Part shown: in pieces, positions 1 to 7,748 of the stretch
Position numbering within the stretch: the first letter of the stretch is position 1
How the letters are laid out: each line of letters begins with the position of its first letter
Source: Candidatus Woesearchaeota archaeon
Lineage (GTDB): Archaea > Nanobdellota > Nanobdellia > Woesearchaeales > JACPJR01
Length of the DNA stretch: 64,000 nt
Reading direction: 5' to 3'
Assembly: GCA_016187565.1 (NCBI GenBank)
Contig: JACPJR010000003.1
Location: 50,812-114,811 of the forward strand
Translations under genes and position numbers: made by a program
The notes under the pieces: model-generated
Told to the model about the DNA's origin: nothing
Seen by the model: only the letters and a program-made list of their open reading frames with translations
The model's database searches: none

Positions 1-68
1 ATTTTACTCAAAAATAGTCGTGCATTATCATTGGATATATGAGCATGAGTCTGGCAAGGAGTAATGAT

Positions 69-941
69 ATGAGTACAATGTTTCCTATGGCTGATCATGA
101 ATTAGAGGAAAGACTTATTACGAAGATTATTGCTCTTGCTCTTGAAGAGGATATAGGTTCAGGTGATGTAACAACGGCTTCGGTTATTACAACCTCAGAG
201 AGGAGAGCTGCAACTATTTTGCTCAATGAAGCTGGTGTTGTGTGCGGACTTCCTCTCCTTTCTACTATTTTTCGTGGTGATCCTGTTGAATTTCATCTCC
301 ATGTCAAGGAGGGTTATCTTGCTCAAAAGGGAACGGACATTGTTACTCTCAAAGGGCCTGCCCCAATTATTTTAACAAAAGAAAGAACACTGATGAATTT
401 TCTCCAGGTTTTATCAGGTATTGCCACGCAGACCCATGCGTTTGTGGAACTGGTAAAAAACTACCCTGTTACGGTTTTAGACACCAGAAAAACCCATCCG
501 GGTTTACGCATGCTTGAAAAGTATGCTGTCTGTATCGGCGGTGCAAAGAACCACCGCTTTGGGTTGTATGACATGGTTCTCATTAAAGATAATCACCTCA
601 AAGCCAATGGCTCACTCACCGATGCGGTAAATGCAGTCGTAACCCATCATCGAAAACATCATCGTGCCTATACTCTTGAAGTAGAAGTCGCAAACCTTGA
701 CCAAGTAAAGGAAGCCTTGCGGACAAAAGCTGATCTGATAATGCTCGACAATATGTCTCTTCCTGAAATAAAACAAGCCGTTTCCCTTATTCAGAAAAAA
801 AAGAAGATTGAAGTCTCTGGTGGTGTGACGCTTCAGAACATTCGAAAGATTGCTGCATGTGGGGTTGATTATATTTCCATTGGATCTGCCTTAACCTTAG
901 GGGCAAAGCCCTTAGATATGAGTCTTGATTTCTCCTCGTGA
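69..941 (+). CDS. nadC: Nicotinate-nucleotide pyrophosphorylase (carboxylating)
   Basis: Quinolinate phosphoribosyltransferase. It makes nicotinate mononucleotide from quinolinate and PRPP in de novo NAD synthesis, in the cytosol. The protein is about 290 residues, normal for the family. Visible family motifs are EDIGSGDVTT near the N-terminus, LDTRKTHPGLR and KNHRFGLYDMVLIKDNH in the middle (phosphoribosyl and quinolinate binding), then LDNMS and EVSGGV in the barrel C-terminus. Upstream in-frame ATGs exist at 39 and 45, but AAGGAG at 56-61 sits 7 nt before the ATG at 69, which decides the start. No nadA or nadB lies in the window; the gene is near the window edge, so a partner could be upstream. 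Confidence 0.95.
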   Translation: MSTMFPMADHELEERLITKIIALALEEDIGSGDVTTASVITTSERRAATILLNEAGVVCGLPLLSTIFRGDPVEFHLHVKEGYLAQKGTDIVTLKGPAPIILTKERTLMNFLQVLSGIATQTHAFVELVKNYPVTVLDTRKTHPGLRMLEKYAVCIGGAKNHRFGLYDMVLIKDNHLKANGSLTDAVNAVVTHHRKHHRAYTLEVEVANLDQVKEALRTKADLIMLDNMSLPEIKQAVSLIQKKKKIEVSGGVTLQNIRKIAACGVDYISIGSALTLGAKPLDMSLDFSS

Positions 942-983
942 AGTATCTTCATTTTTGCAGATTTCTTGGTTGATACACAAATA

Positions 984-991
984 TTTATAAA
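984..991 (+). promoter_or_regulatory. TATA box of topA
   Basis: TTTATAAA lies about 28 nt before the topA ATG at 1016, the spacing expected when an archaeal transcript starts at or next to its start codon. Inferred from spacing only. Confidence 0.6.
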
Positions 992-1015
992 AGATTCAGC
1001 GTTTTTGTGGCTTCT

Positions 1016-3358
1016 ATGTATGAATTGATTATCAGCGAAAAACCAAAAGCTGCTCAAAAAATTGCAGAGGCGTTGGCAAATGGGAAAGCGATTAAAAAGG
1101 TATATCAGGGCGTTCCCTATTATGAAATAACCCGTGGCAATAAGGACATTGTGGTAGCTGCTGCTGTCGGTCATCTGTATGGATTAGCCCAAAAAGGAAA
1201 ATCAACCTGGACGTATCCGCAATTTGATGTCGAATGGAAGTTAACTGCTGATATGAGTAAAGACGCGAGGTATGCAAAAAAGTATTACACACTGCTCAAG
1301 AAACTCGCAAAGGATGCGCGTGAGTTTACTATTGCTTGTGATTATGATGTTGAAGGAGAGGTTATTGGCTTGAATATCCTTCGGTTTATCTGTAAGCAGA
1401 AGGATGCTCATCGTATGAAGTTTTCGACGTTGACCAAGCCCGACATCGTTGAAGCCTATGACCATAAATCTCCTACCCTTAATTGGGGACAGGCAAATGC
1501 AGGTGAAACACGACATGAATTGGACTGGTATTATGGCATTAATGTGACCAGAGCACTTTCAGCAGCTATCCGTCAAAGTGGACGTTTTAAAGTTTTGAGT
1601 TCTGGTCGTGTGCAGGGACCGGCGTTAAAGATTATTGTTGACCGGGAAAAGGAAATTAAGGCGTTTATTCCTGTTCCTTATTGGCAGATTGAACTCCACG
1701 GAAGAGTGAACAATGGTATGTTGCAGGCGTGGCATAAACAGGATAAGTTTTGGAACAAGGAAGATGCCACTCGTATCTTTACTAAAATTAAGGACTGCAA
1801 ACAAGGCATGGTTGTGCAGATTGAGCGGAGTCAGATGCAACAGCCTCCACCAGTTCCCTTTGATTTAACAACCCTTCAAACCGAAGCATTTCGTCATCTT
1901 CATATCAAACCAAAAGATACGCTTGAGATTGCGCAGGAATTGTATACTTCTGGATATATCTCTTATCCGAGAACATCTTCCCAGCAGTTACCTCCTACTA
2001 TTGGGTATAAACATCTTCTCACCAATGTAGGAAAGCAGGATAAGTATAAGGCTTATTGTGAAAAACTCTTACAAAAAAAGACGCTCCAGCCGAATAATGG
2101 AAAGAAAACAGATCCTGCCCATCCTGCAATCTATCCTACCGGTATTGTCGGGGAAATGGAGGGCAATGAAGTGAGAGTGTATGATCTTATTGTACGACGC
2201 TTTTTGGCAACCTTTGGGGATCCTGCGCTTCGAGAAACAAACACCATTACGCTGGAAGTAAGGGCAGAGCCGTTTGTAGCCAAAGGAACACGAACCGTCG
2301 TGAAAGGATGGCATGAGCTTTATGGTCCCTATGCTAAATTCAAGGAAGAGGAACTTCCTCCGGTCCAAGAGAAGGATCAGGTTTCTGTAGAAGAGATTTT
2401 TCTCCACGATAAAGAAACCCAACCGCCAAAACGCTATACGCAGGCTTCACTTATCAAGGAACTTGAGGCTAGGGGACTAGGAACAAAGTCAACGAGGGCA
2501 AGCATTATTGATACCTTATTTCAACGTGGATATGTCTATGAAGATCCCATCCATGCAACTGATCTCGGTATGGCAACCGTTACCATGATGGGTCAATACA
2601 CCCCCATGATGGTCGACGAGGAACTTACCAGGCATTTTGAAGGAGAAATGGAAGAGATTCGTGAAGGAAAGAAAAAGCCTGTTACCGTGCTTGCTGAAGC
2701 GAAAGAAGTGCTCACTAAAACTCTTAAAGAGTTTAAAGAAAAAGAAAAGAAGATAGGTCAAGGGTTAATTACTGCTGAACAAGAAACCCGGAAGGCTATG
2801 AACGAACTCGGGCCATGTCCTGTTTGTGGAAAGGGCCAACTTACCATGAAGTCAGGAAAATACGGTAAATTTATTGCATGTACTGCATACCCGGCATGCA
2901 CTGCAACCTTTAAGCTTCCACAATTTGGTCTTATTAAGCCTTCAAAACAGGCCTGTGTTCAGTGTCAGTATCCTGAGATTACTATTATCCGTAAAGGTAA
3001 GCAGCCTCAAAATATCTGTATTAATCCCGAATGTCCCTCGAAAAAAATTACTGATGTCCATGCGAAAAAGGAAATGGAAGCTATAGCAAACGGTTCTACC
3101 AAACCCTGTCCACTGTGTAAAGATGGATCTGTTGTTCTTCGCCGAGGGATTTATGGCAGCTTCTATGGTTGCAGTAGATATCCGAAATGTAAGTTCACTG
3201 AAAACATTGGTGCCAAGAATGAGCCATCAATCTCGTCTGAAAAAGAACTAACAGTATCATCACCTCCAGTAGCAGAAGATAAAATAGCAGAAGATAAAAA
3301 GCCCGTAACTAAAAATCCAAAACGCCAAAAAAAGCCAAAAGGAGTTAGGAAGCGCTAG
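1016..3358 (+). CDS. topA: DNA topoisomerase I, type IA (archaeal TopA)
   Basis: Relaxes negative supercoils by cutting one strand through a 5'-phosphotyrosine. The Toprim fold is visible at the N-terminus (ISEKPKAAQKIAEAL, acidic DYDVEGE near residues 109-115). The active tyrosine lies in SGYISYPRTSS near residue 317. Three C-terminal zinc ribbons follow: CPVCGKG with CTAYPAC, CVQC with CINPEC, and PCPLC with GCSRYPKC. A lysine-rich tail ends the protein. A GTG at 1007 is in frame, but the ATG at 1016 matches the usual MYELIISEKPKA start and sits at leaderless distance from the TATA box. The 3' end overlaps the convergent gene at 3345-4169 by 14 nt. Confidence 0.95.
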   Translation: MYELIISEKPKAAQKIAEALANGKAIKKVYQGVPYYEITRGNKDIVVAAAVGHLYGLAQKGKSTWTYPQFDVEWKLTADMSKDARYAKKYYTLLKKLAKDAREFTIACDYDVEGEVIGLNILRFICKQKDAHRMKFSTLTKPDIVEAYDHKSPTLNWGQANAGETRHELDWYYGINVTRALSAAIRQSGRFKVLSSGRVQGPALKIIVDREKEIKAFIPVPYWQIELHGRVNNGMLQAWHKQDKFWNKEDATRIFTKIKDCKQGMVVQIERSQMQQPPPVPFDLTTLQTEAFRHLHIKPKDTLEIAQELYTSGYISYPRTSSQQLPPTIGYKHLLTNVGKQDKYKAYCEKLLQKKTLQPNNGKKTDPAHPAIYPTGIVGEMEGNEVRVYDLIVRRFLATFGDPALRETNTITLEVRAEPFVAKGTRTVVKGWHELYGPYAKFKEEELPPVQEKDQVSVEEIFLHDKETQPPKRYTQASLIKELEARGLGTKSTRASIIDTLFQRGYVYEDPIHATDLGMATVTMMGQYTPMMVDEELTRHFEGEMEEIREGKKKPVTVLAEAKEVLTKTLKEFKEKEKKIGQGLITAEQETRKAMNELGPCPVCGKGQLTMKSGKYGKFIACTAYPACTATFKLPQFGLIKPSKQACVQCQYPEITIIRKGKQPQNICINPECPSKKITDVHAKKEMEAIANGSTKPCPLCKDGSVVLRRGIYGSFYGCSRYPKCKFTENIGAKNEPSISSEKELTVSSPPVAEDKIAEDKKPVTKNPKRQKKPKGVRKR

Positions 3359-4169
3359 TACGATCAAGAACCTGGCAAAGCCTTGCTAACTTTTCTTGAT
3401 AGTATGTTTTTTCTCTGAAAGGTTCCTCAAGTTCAGGAAGCGTTTTAATGGTGAATAATGCTAACGGTAAAACGATCCTTCGCTCTGTATCGCTGAGCGG
3501 AGCGTTTGCATGAACTTCTTGTGATTTGCTTGAACCTCGATATCCTCGCTGACAATTTTCCACAATGACATAGCCTTTTTGTTCATACTCAGCAACCTTC
3601 GCCAGTAGGTCATTTTTACACTGAACAATATTTGATTCCCCTTCTTCGATGCTTCTTGCTCTATCAAGCAAAAAGAGCAAATCCAAAGGATAAATACGAT
3701 GATCCGTGAGGATAGTCGCTACCTTTTCAGCTGTTCTTCCATCAACGCACTCGCGGCAATGGTGTTGATATAATTCCTTGCATGCTTCGGCTTCTCTTTC
3801 TGCCTCAGTCTGTATATCCATCCAACGCTCAAGATTGCTATCGAGAATTGGTCTGTAATGTCCCCTTACTTCTTCTCTAAGCCCTGCTATTTCATGGTCA
3901 TCGTAGAAATGGATATTTATGTTATAACTAACGGTTTCAATTCGTAACTGAATACCAAGTCTTACTGAATGAGGTTGAACATCGCTATCAAGGATACCAC
4001 CACGAAGACCAAGAGAAGGTAAACTATGAAAGGTGATTTTGCTTCCTTGACGTTCACGCGTAACAAATGTTGCATCCTCAATCTCAGAAGGTAGTCCATG
4101 AGCACTACTTCTATCAAGGGTATAGGAAATAACTCTCGGCTTACATTCTATGATCTTTTTTTGCCACAT
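3345..4169 (-). CDS. Hypothetical protein
   Basis: A 274-residue soluble protein that I do not recognise. It has no signal peptide or membrane segment. A charged, probably helical middle part (residues ~115-150) holds a C-x5-HHCREC cluster of cysteines and histidines that could bind metal. The C-terminal third is rich in Glu, Arg and Leu. A palindromic TTTATAAA at 4193-4200 lies about 27 nt upstream of the ATG, so a leaderless transcript from its own promoter is likely. Convergent with topA, overlapping its last 14 nt. Confidence 0.7.
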   Translation of the reverse strand: MWQKKIIECKPRVISYTLDRSSAHGLPSEIEDATFVTRERQGSKITFHSLPSLGLRGGILDSDVQPHSVRLGIQLRIETVSYNINIHFYDDHEIAGLREEVRGHYRPILDSNLERWMDIQTEAEREAEACKELYQHHCRECVDGRTAEKVATILTDHRIYPLDLLFLLDRARSIEEGESNIVQCKNDLLAKVAEYEQKGYVIVENCQRGYRGSSKSQEVHANAPLSDTERRIVLPLALFTIKTLPELEEPFREKTYYQEKLARLCQVLDRTSAS

Positions 4170-4245
4170 ATACCGGAAAAAATAGATGATCCTTTATAAA
4201 AAGAACTCTTTTTTATATCTTCAGTTAAGGATCTGACTTAAATGT

Positions 4246-4305
4246 GAGTATTCCATCCAGTCTTTGACTGGTGGTTTGGAAGCAGTAACTGCATCCAGAA
4301 TACTC
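4246..4305 (+). ncRNA. Predicted three-way-junction RNA
   Basis: GAGTATTC (4246-4253) pairs perfectly with GAATACTC (4298-4305). Inside are two further perfect hairpins: CCAGTC-TTT-GACTGG, and TGGA-A-GCAG-TAA-CTGC-A-TCCA. Together they make a compact three-way junction of 60 nt. A possible TATA element (TTTTTATATC, about 4210-4219) is about 30 nt upstream on the plus strand, which is why I favour that strand. No family is recognised. It may be a stand-alone small RNA or the 5' part of a longer transcript that includes the inverted repeat at 4314-4382. Confidence 0.45.
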
Positions 4306-4313
4306 TCATTCTT

Positions 4314-4382
4314 AGAAACCCGACCGAGCGGCCGAAGGGAGCGAGCAATCCCACCATCTGTGATGAGGGGTGTCGGGTTTCT
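4314..4382. repeat. Inverted repeat, 11-bp perfect arms
   Basis: AGAAACCCGAC at 4314-4324 is the exact reverse complement of GTCGGGTTTCT at 4372-4382. The 47-nt interior is GC-rich, with GAGCGGCCGAAGGGAGCGAG and a box C-like GTGATGA. In an AT-rich intergenic region such arms imply a stable RNA hairpin. It could terminate the upstream three-way-junction RNA, be a guide RNA that binds L7Ae, or be a mobile palindromic unit. These cannot be separated from sequence alone. Confidence 0.5.
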
Positions 4383-4400
4383 CTTGAATATTTTGCAAAT

Positions 4401-4410
4401 ATTTATATAA
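4401..4410 (+). promoter_or_regulatory. TATA box of the 4432-4640 RNA
   Basis: ATTTATATAA, preceded by a purine-poor AT tract, lies about 27 nt before the first base of the P1-like helix at 4433. This places the predicted start exactly at the 5' end of the folded RNA. Confidence 0.6.
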
Positions 4411-4431
4411 GTTCGTTATTCTCTTCGAAAT

Positions 4432-4640
4432 ACTGCCAGCGTCGCATAACCTGGTATTGCGCAGGCCTTGAGAGCCTGTTCCCTTCGGGGTATCCCGGAA
4501 ATCTTTGCCAAAGATTTCATAGAAAAGCGGAGGACTTCGACTAACGTCTCAGTCCGCCTCATCACTTTGGCAGGGTTGGGAAATTCAAAAATCATGAAGG
4601 GATTCGTGATGGAAAGTCCGGGCGCTGGCGGTTTTTCTTT
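4432..4640 (+). ncRNA. Structured ncRNA, ~200 nt; possible permuted minimal RNase P RNA
   Basis: The ends pair: CTGCCAGCG (4433-4441) with CGCTGGCGG (4623-4631), 9 bp with one wobble, followed at once by a T-run (4632-4647). Internal helices are CGCATA..TATTGCG, CAGGC-CTTGAGA-GCCTG, CCC-TTCG-GGG, AAATCTTT-GCC-AAAGATTT (4499-4517), and ATCATGAA-GGGA-TTCGTGAT (4591-4610). Directly after the last one comes GGAAAGTCCGGGC (4611-4623), identical to conserved region I of E. coli RNase P RNA as I recall it. ATAGAA (4519-4524) and GGACTT (4532-4537) lie upstream and could act as CR V and the P4 3' strand, pairing with AAGTCC (4614-4619). In normal RNase P RNA the order is reversed. The existence of an RNA is well supported; its identity is not. 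No standard specificity domain is visible. Confidence 0.7.
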
Positions 4641-4647
4641 CTTTTTG
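4632..4647 (+). terminator. T-run terminator of the 4432-4640 RNA
   Basis: TTTTTCTTTCTTTTTG directly follows the closing helix of the structured RNA. A T-rich run is sufficient for termination in many archaea. Confidence 0.6.
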
Positions 4648-4720
4648 TTCTATACGCAGATTTATATACTCTGTCTCATAACTCTTGCCGAAATGGCATA
4701 GATATTCGTGTGCCAGGATT

Positions 4721-5992
4721 ATGCGTACTCTGAAGCATCATATTGATCGTTACTTCCAGCCTAAGCACAAGCGGGAAGAAGAAAATTATGCATTGAAGGT
4801 AGTTTCTGTTGCAGAAGAGCTAACGCGCCCGTATGATCGTTACCTTCCTGATGAGCTCAAATACATTCTCAAAGAGACACCCCACAACAGAGAAAAGCTC
4901 ATTGCCTTAGTCCAAGAAGGAAAGGCAATAGGGGTACGAACCTTTGAGAAAACCCCTGATTCATTATTGAAGGCGGTTTCTCACATTAGTATTTATTCGC
5001 AGCATTACTGCATTACAACCTGGTTACCTGATCTTCTCAAAAATGATAAGATGCCAATTTTCATTCAAGCGGATATCGAACGAGCAAATGAGCAGGGGAT
5101 AAATCTTGAACATGACCTTAAAACAATCCTGCGTTATAAAACGAAATTCAAACAAATTGTGCTTATTGACATTGATAATAAGGGTATTACGCAAACCGAG
5201 CAGGATTTTGTCACCCATATGAACGACATCATTTATCCTCTTGCCATTGATTACATTATTTACCGTATCATTAGTGATAATGCTCATGAGCGTACTGAGG
5301 TTGCGCAAACGATTATCAAGGCAATGCTTATTGTTGGACCTATCGCACATATCCTTGAGCGGGTTACTCACGGATTAGGGAAGGTATTTGCTGCAAGTGC
5401 CGATGATGTGATGGGAGAGTCTGCTGAGCTCATGGCATTACGGGGATCGGGGTTTTCATGGAAATATCTCATCAATCGATTGAAAATTCTTGTTCCTGTT
5501 TTTATTCTAGCAACTTACGGTGTTTTTCAGGTTGAACACTTTCTTGTTTCTGGTCAGGTTATTATTGCAGGTATTATCTTTGGATTAAGTGCAGTCGCAT
5601 TATCATTGACAACCGCAATTCTTAGTATAGGTATGTACCATCACAGCGTTGAAAATTTAATCCGTGAAAAGAAATTAAAGCCCCATACTCGTTGGGAAAA
5701 AATAAAAGAGGCATTACGCCAAGATTTTACCAATCCTGCTCGATTTGGGTTGTTGATTGGAGCTCTGCTAGCACCTGTTATGGGTATCCTTGCAGCAATT
5801 TCTGGCTTGATGTACAATGGTTGGGTACTAGCGGCAGTTGGTACTACGGAAAGTGTTGGTGCAGGTTTAACGGTTATTCTCTGGAGTAGAATCTCACGCT
5901 GGCGTTATCATCGAAGACTTCATCATGAATTCATTCGAAAAAAAGCGTCAACCAGGAAATGGGTCAGCAACCTTGCATTGAGGTCTGGTTAG
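4721..5992 (+). CDS. Hypothetical membrane protein
   Basis: About 423 residues from the ATG at 4721, not recognised. The N-terminal ~240 residues look soluble and charged. The second half holds roughly four hydrophobic segments: around LVPVFILATYGVF, then GIIFGLSAVALSLTTAIL, and two in the stretch starting FGLLIGALLAPVMGIL. A basic tail follows. A TTTATATA at 4661-4668 would start the mRNA near 4690. A TTG at 4685 is also in frame, so the N-terminus could be 12 residues longer. It lies just downstream of the structured RNA and on the same strand, but has its own promoter. Confidence 0.75.
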   Translation: MRTLKHHIDRYFQPKHKREEENYALKVVSVAEELTRPYDRYLPDELKYILKETPHNREKLIALVQEGKAIGVRTFEKTPDSLLKAVSHISIYSQHYCITTWLPDLLKNDKMPIFIQADIERANEQGINLEHDLKTILRYKTKFKQIVLIDIDNKGITQTEQDFVTHMNDIIYPLAIDYIIYRIISDNAHERTEVAQTIIKAMLIVGPIAHILERVTHGLGKVFAASADDVMGESAELMALRGSGFSWKYLINRLKILVPVFILATYGVFQVEHFLVSGQVIIAGIIFGLSAVALSLTTAILSIGMYHHSVENLIREKKLKPHTRWEKIKEALRQDFTNPARFGLLIGALLAPVMGILAAISGLMYNGWVLAAVGTTESVGAGLTVILWSRISRWRYHRRLHHEFIRKKASTRKWVSNLALRSG

Positions 5993-6019
5993 TTCATGAA
6001 TTGAAACAATGCATTTCAG

Positions 6020-7063
6020 TTATTGGAGAGATCCAACACGTATTCCCAGCAACCGTATTCTTCTTTTATCTCGTAAAAAAGGATTCATCAGATACCAGGC
6101 AACATGAAAGAGCACGTTATGGCTATCACTTGCTGCGATGAGGCTGTACTGTTTGGTATGAGTTTCAAAATCTTCATAGCGAAGACGGAGCATTACTTTT
6201 TTAAAGCGCATAAAACCTTCTGATCTTAGGTCTATAATGACTTGTCTGGCAAGCTGAGCAAGCGTGTACTGTAAAAGGGTTATTATTTTTGTATCCTGAT
6301 GAAAGGTTCGTTCTCTGCCGACACTTCGAGCAAGGTATTCATCGACAAGAGGACGGTTATCAATGCCCTGTGCAGCTTCAGAAAGGTAATGAGCTGCTGC
6401 TAACCCAACAACGTTTCTAAGGTTTTCCGTAGAGATACTTGCTAGTTCTCCTATGGTGAAGATCCCTATATTCTGTAAGAGCTGTTCTGTTTTTTCTCCG
6501 ATTCCGGGAAGTTTCCTCAGCTCAAGGGGATGTAAGAAAGAAGAAACTTGTGAATAGGTTATCATGGTTAAACCATTTGGCTTGTGATAATCTGACGCAA
6601 TCTTAGCAAGAAGTTTATTTGGTGCTATACCTATCGAACACGTTAAGTGTTCTTTTTCATGGATTTCCTGTTGGATACGCTGCGCAAGGAGACGTGCACT
6701 TTCAAATTCTCCACAAAAACAAGCATCTGTATAGGCTTCGTCGATACTTGCCTGTTCCATCACTGGACAAAAATGTTTGACAATCTCCATAATTCTTCCC
6801 GAGACTCGAGTATACTTATCAAAACAAGGCTGGTAGAACACGCCTTGTGGACAGAGCTGATATGCTTTGCTAATGGGCATTGCTGATCTGATGCCGAGCT
6901 TTCGTGCTTCCATAGAACAGGTACTTACTACTCCTCTTCCTCTTCCATGCTCTGGATCCGCTCCAATAATAACAGGTTTTCCCTTCCATTCAGGATGATC
7001 ACGTATTTCAATAGCAGCAAAGAAGCAATCCATGTCAAGGTGTAGAATTATCCGTTGAGTCAT
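6020..7063 (-). CDS. dinB: Y-family DNA polymerase IV (Dpo4/Dbh-like)
   Basis: Translesion polymerase of 347 residues, the usual archaeal length. Catalytic carboxylates are visible: D10 in LHLDMDCFFAAIE and D108-E109 in ASIDEAYTDA. F15 is in the steric-gate position. The helix-hairpin-helix thumb (LRKLPGIGEKTEQLLQNIGI) and the little-finger domain (VGRERTFHQD and LRLRYEDFETHT) follow. There is no C-terminal PCNA-binding box that I can name. TATA-like CTTATATAGG on the minus strand (about 7083-7092) is ~25 nt upstream, implying a leaderless mRNA. Confidence 0.95.
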   Translation of the reverse strand: MTQRIILHLDMDCFFAAIEIRDHPEWKGKPVIIGADPEHGRGRGVVSTCSMEARKLGIRSAMPISKAYQLCPQGVFYQPCFDKYTRVSGRIMEIVKHFCPVMEQASIDEAYTDACFCGEFESARLLAQRIQQEIHEKEHLTCSIGIAPNKLLAKIASDYHKPNGLTMITYSQVSSFLHPLELRKLPGIGEKTEQLLQNIGIFTIGELASISTENLRNVVGLAAAHYLSEAAQGIDNRPLVDEYLARSVGRERTFHQDTKIITLLQYTLAQLARQVIIDLRSEGFMRFKKVMLRLRYEDFETHTKQYSLIAASDSHNVLFHVAWYLMNPFLRDKRRIRLLGIRVGSLQ

Positions 7064-7164
7064 ATCCCTCTGAAGCTTGCTTTCCTATATAAGTTCCTTG
7101 GAGAGAGCTGTCGTGTGGGAAGTGAGATACAAGAACCTGCAAAATTCGTATTTTTTCCTCTGGT

Positions 7165-7590
7165 TTACTTAACAAACAAACGTAAGAGACGGACTACTGG
7201 CCAAAGCAGTATGCGGACAAGGAATTTGAGTAACCAAAAACGACTAATAACTCTGGCAATAGGTGGGCTTACCCTAGAGTACGTACTGACAAAAAGTCTT
7301 CCTAATGCAGAGGGAAGAAGCAGAGTATCACGAAATGCCCTTAAGATGTTGATTTCTTCTGCAAGTGCTGTTCCGTAAGCAGCAGTAGCAATAAAACAGC
7401 GATCATCCTCTTTCATAACCTTGGGAGAGGTTTTGTAACAATGCTCGCAGTAATGCATGGTTCGATCATACGAAGGATGAACAACTTTGGCATGTTCTGG
7501 GCAGACATATCTTCGACAAACATCGCAAAACGTGGACGTAAGATAGCCACAGACACAACAACTTCCGTTTTTAAAGAGAATGGCACCCAT
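7165..7590 (-). CDS. CFI-box C-terminal domain protein with N-terminal zinc-finger cysteines
   Basis: 141 residues. The N-terminal ~55 residues hold a cysteine/histidine cluster (CCVCG, CDVC, CPEHAK, HYCEHC) typical of a treble-clef or B-box-like zinc site. The C-terminus holds the CFI-box signature CFIATAAYGTALAEEI, then LRAFRDTLL and SPPIARVIS, followed by a hydrophobic, basic tail that may touch the membrane. The CFI-box family is widespread and of unknown function. Its own start has the ATG directly preceded by AT-rich sequence; divergent tRNA-Val is 50 nt upstream. Confidence 0.8.
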   Translation of the reverse strand: MGAILFKNGSCCVCGYLTSTFCDVCRRYVCPEHAKVVHPSYDRTMHYCEHCYKTSPKVMKEDDRCFIATAAYGTALAEEINILRAFRDTLLLPSALGRLFVSTYSRVSPPIARVISRFWLLKFLVRILLWPVVRLLRLFVK

Positions 7591-7640
7591 GTTGCTGACG
7601 AAAAGATTTATATATTTAAATATTTCTACTAAGACATTCT

Positions 7641-7748
7641 GGGTCCATGATCTAGTCCGGCTATGATGTCACCTTGACGTTTGTTGCTCTCGTAAGAGAG
7701 GATCAATTGAAATGGTGAATGTCCCCGGTTCAAATCCGGGTGGACCCA
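7641..7748 (+). tRNA. tRNA-Val(GAC) with a 33-nt intron
   Basis: Acceptor GGGTCCA (7641-7647) pairs with TGGACCC (7741-7747); discriminator A7748. Anticodon stem TCACC (7669-7673) pairs with GGTGA (7714-7718). The loop reads TTGACG before the intron, giving anticodon GAC. The intron, 7680-7712, is at the canonical 37/38 position. TTGA/TCAA can form the central helix of the bulge-helix-bulge. The T arm is CCCGG-TTCAAAT-CCGGG. No CCA is encoded. Confidence 0.93.

Noticed and set aside
4432..4640. SRP RNA as identity of the structured RNA
   Set aside because: The helix 8 GGAAGG-type tetraloop region and the A-rich asymmetric loop of SRP RNA are absent on both strands, and it is too short for an archaeal 7S RNA.
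4468..4701. 77-codon open frame over the structured RNA
   Set aside because: No family resemblance, no ribosome-binding site, and it lies across the RNA helices, promoter product and T-run.
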